NCBI GenBank assembly: GCA_016302225.1
Contig: JAEDOB010000136.1
Coordinates: 1-6,334 of the forward strand
Direction: 5' to 3'
DNA from: Oscillospiraceae bacterium
GTDB taxonomy: Bacteria > Bacillota > Clostridia > Oscillospirales > Ruminococcaceae
Length of the DNA stretch: 6,334 nucleotides
The notes beneath the pieces were generated by a model. It saw only the letters and a program-made list of their open reading frames with translations. It ran no database searches and was not told the DNA's origin. Each line of letters begins with the position of its first letter. Position 1 is the first letter of the stretch. Position numbers and translations under genes: made by a program. Of this stretch, positions 5,893 through 6,334 are shown piece after piece.

Positions 5893-6009
5893 CTGAATAA
5901 TATGAAAGGGTGAGTAAAAAATCAAACTCACCAACTCCACAACGGCAAGGAGTAAAGCAACAAACGTAATCAATCTAACAATAGAAATCAATACTATATC
6001 ACCAATTCC

Positions 6010-6033
6010 AAATGTAAAGCAGGGTAAAGAGGG
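6010..6033 (+). repeat. 24-bp direct repeat, copy 2
   Basis: Perfect second copy, starting 141 bp after the first. It leads straight into the G-run-rich stretch and the large inverted repeat, which copy 1 does not. Confidence 0.9.
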
Positions 6034-6055
6034 TGGGGTGAAAGGAAAGGGGATT

Positions 6056-6144
6056 GCAAAGGGGGAAACGTTAGGGGCGGGGGAAACTCCCTGCTTTGCG
6101 TTAGGGTTTGTTGTGTCCCCCGCCCATATAGTTTCCCCCTTTGC
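6056..6144. repeat. 89-nt compound inverted repeat (long hairpin)
   Basis: Outer perfect 14-bp arms GCAAAGGGGGAAAC (6056-6069) and its complement (6131-6144). A middle perfect 10-bp pair GGGCGGGGGA (6075-6084) with TCCCCCGCCC (6116-6125). An inner imperfect pair AAAC-T-CCCT with AGGGTTT near 6085-6108. The arms are nested in register, so the whole folds as one long interrupted hairpin in either DNA strand or in RNA. No T-run follows, so it is not a standard terminator. Confidence 0.85.
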
Positions 6145-6334
6145 GGGAGAGCCACAAAGTTATGAATGCCACAAAAGTGGGTGAGAGAAAAGAACGTGGA
6201 AAAAGAAATGCTTAATTTCCAATAGGCGCAACAGAAATATGCTTGCAAGATAGTCTATATGCTGATAGAAGATTAGTATTAGATAGAACTGCTTATGCCC
6301 GTTAAAAAGATAAACGGCTGAAAAACATTTCATA

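Larger units (their letters stand above)
5742..6334. other. Gene-free, repeat-rich right flank
   Basis: I see no credible coding region on either strand in this stretch. It is AT-rich up to about 6010 and then strongly G-rich on the plus strand. It contains two copies of a 24-bp repeat, two copies of CAATCTAACA (5812-5821, 5971-5980), a GGTGAGT/ACTCACC hairpin (5909-5915, 5926-5932), an 89-nt compound inverted repeat and a small CCAC-AAAA-GTGG hairpin (6169-6180). It could be a structured RNA, a remnant of a mobile element or a decayed intergenic repeat. Confidence 0.5.

Noticed and set aside
5909..5932. GGTGAGT/ACTCACC hairpin as a terminator
   Set aside because: Neither strand has a T-run after the stem and no gene ends nearby.
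5869..6033. CRISPR-like array
   Set aside because: Only two copies, 117 bp apart, with no regular spacers and no cas genes nearby.
5994..6248. Minus-strand open frame of 84 codons, proline-rich at the end
   Set aside because: It runs through the inverted repeat and G-run cluster; its low-complexity composition is explained by the repeats and it has no credible ribosome site.

Overview
The window looks like chromosomal DNA of a gut-type Firmicute, probably a Clostridia/Oscillospiraceae (Ruminococcus-like) member. This rests on mid-range GC, purine-rich Shine-Dalgarno sites of the AGGAGG type, sigma-A-like promoters, and the gene content. It is an inference; no taxonomic marker gene is present.

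Layout. (1) 1-306 holds no gene I can support. (2) 307-492 (minus strand), just after the rtcB stop codon, has a set of nested inverted repeats that fold on the rtcB strand into a branched RNA. Its 3' domain resembles a small tRNA: a 7-bp acceptor-like stem, a D-loop-like GUUGG stretch, a shortened anticodon-like hairpin and a T-loop-like CUCGAAU. (3) 497-1723 (minus) is rtcB, a 408-residue RNA ligase with all expected metal and guanylylation residues. (4) 1724-1914 is a divergent promoter region. (5) 1915-3165 and 3162-4202 (plus) are two translationally coupled regulators with WYL and WCX domains. (6) 4175-4360 is a promoter, a 12-codon leader peptide and a set of mutually exclusive RNA hairpins ending in a T-run, i.e. 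a ribosome-controlled attenuator. (7) 4361-5629 is a 422-residue MFS drug-efflux-type transporter controlled by that leader, followed by a strong terminator at 5646-5678. (8) 5679-6334 is about 650 bp without a convincing gene. It carries a promoter-like site with a perfect 13-bp palindrome, a 24-bp perfect direct repeat, a G-run-rich stretch and an 89-nt compound inverted repeat.

How it may work together. The rtcB gene, the divergent WYL pair and the tRNA-like RNA look like an RNA-repair module. The ligase would mend cleaved tRNA or rRNA. The WYL pair would sense damage in place of the sigma54/CARF activator RtcR of E. coli, and the tRNA-like RNA could be a regulator, decoy or scaffold comparable in concept to bacterial Y RNAs. 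The efflux gene appears to be a separate unit. It has its own promoter, whose -10 box contains the stop codon of the second WYL gene, and an antibiotic-inducible style leader. The most original observations are the tRNA-like RNA behind rtcB and the attenuator in front of the transporter.
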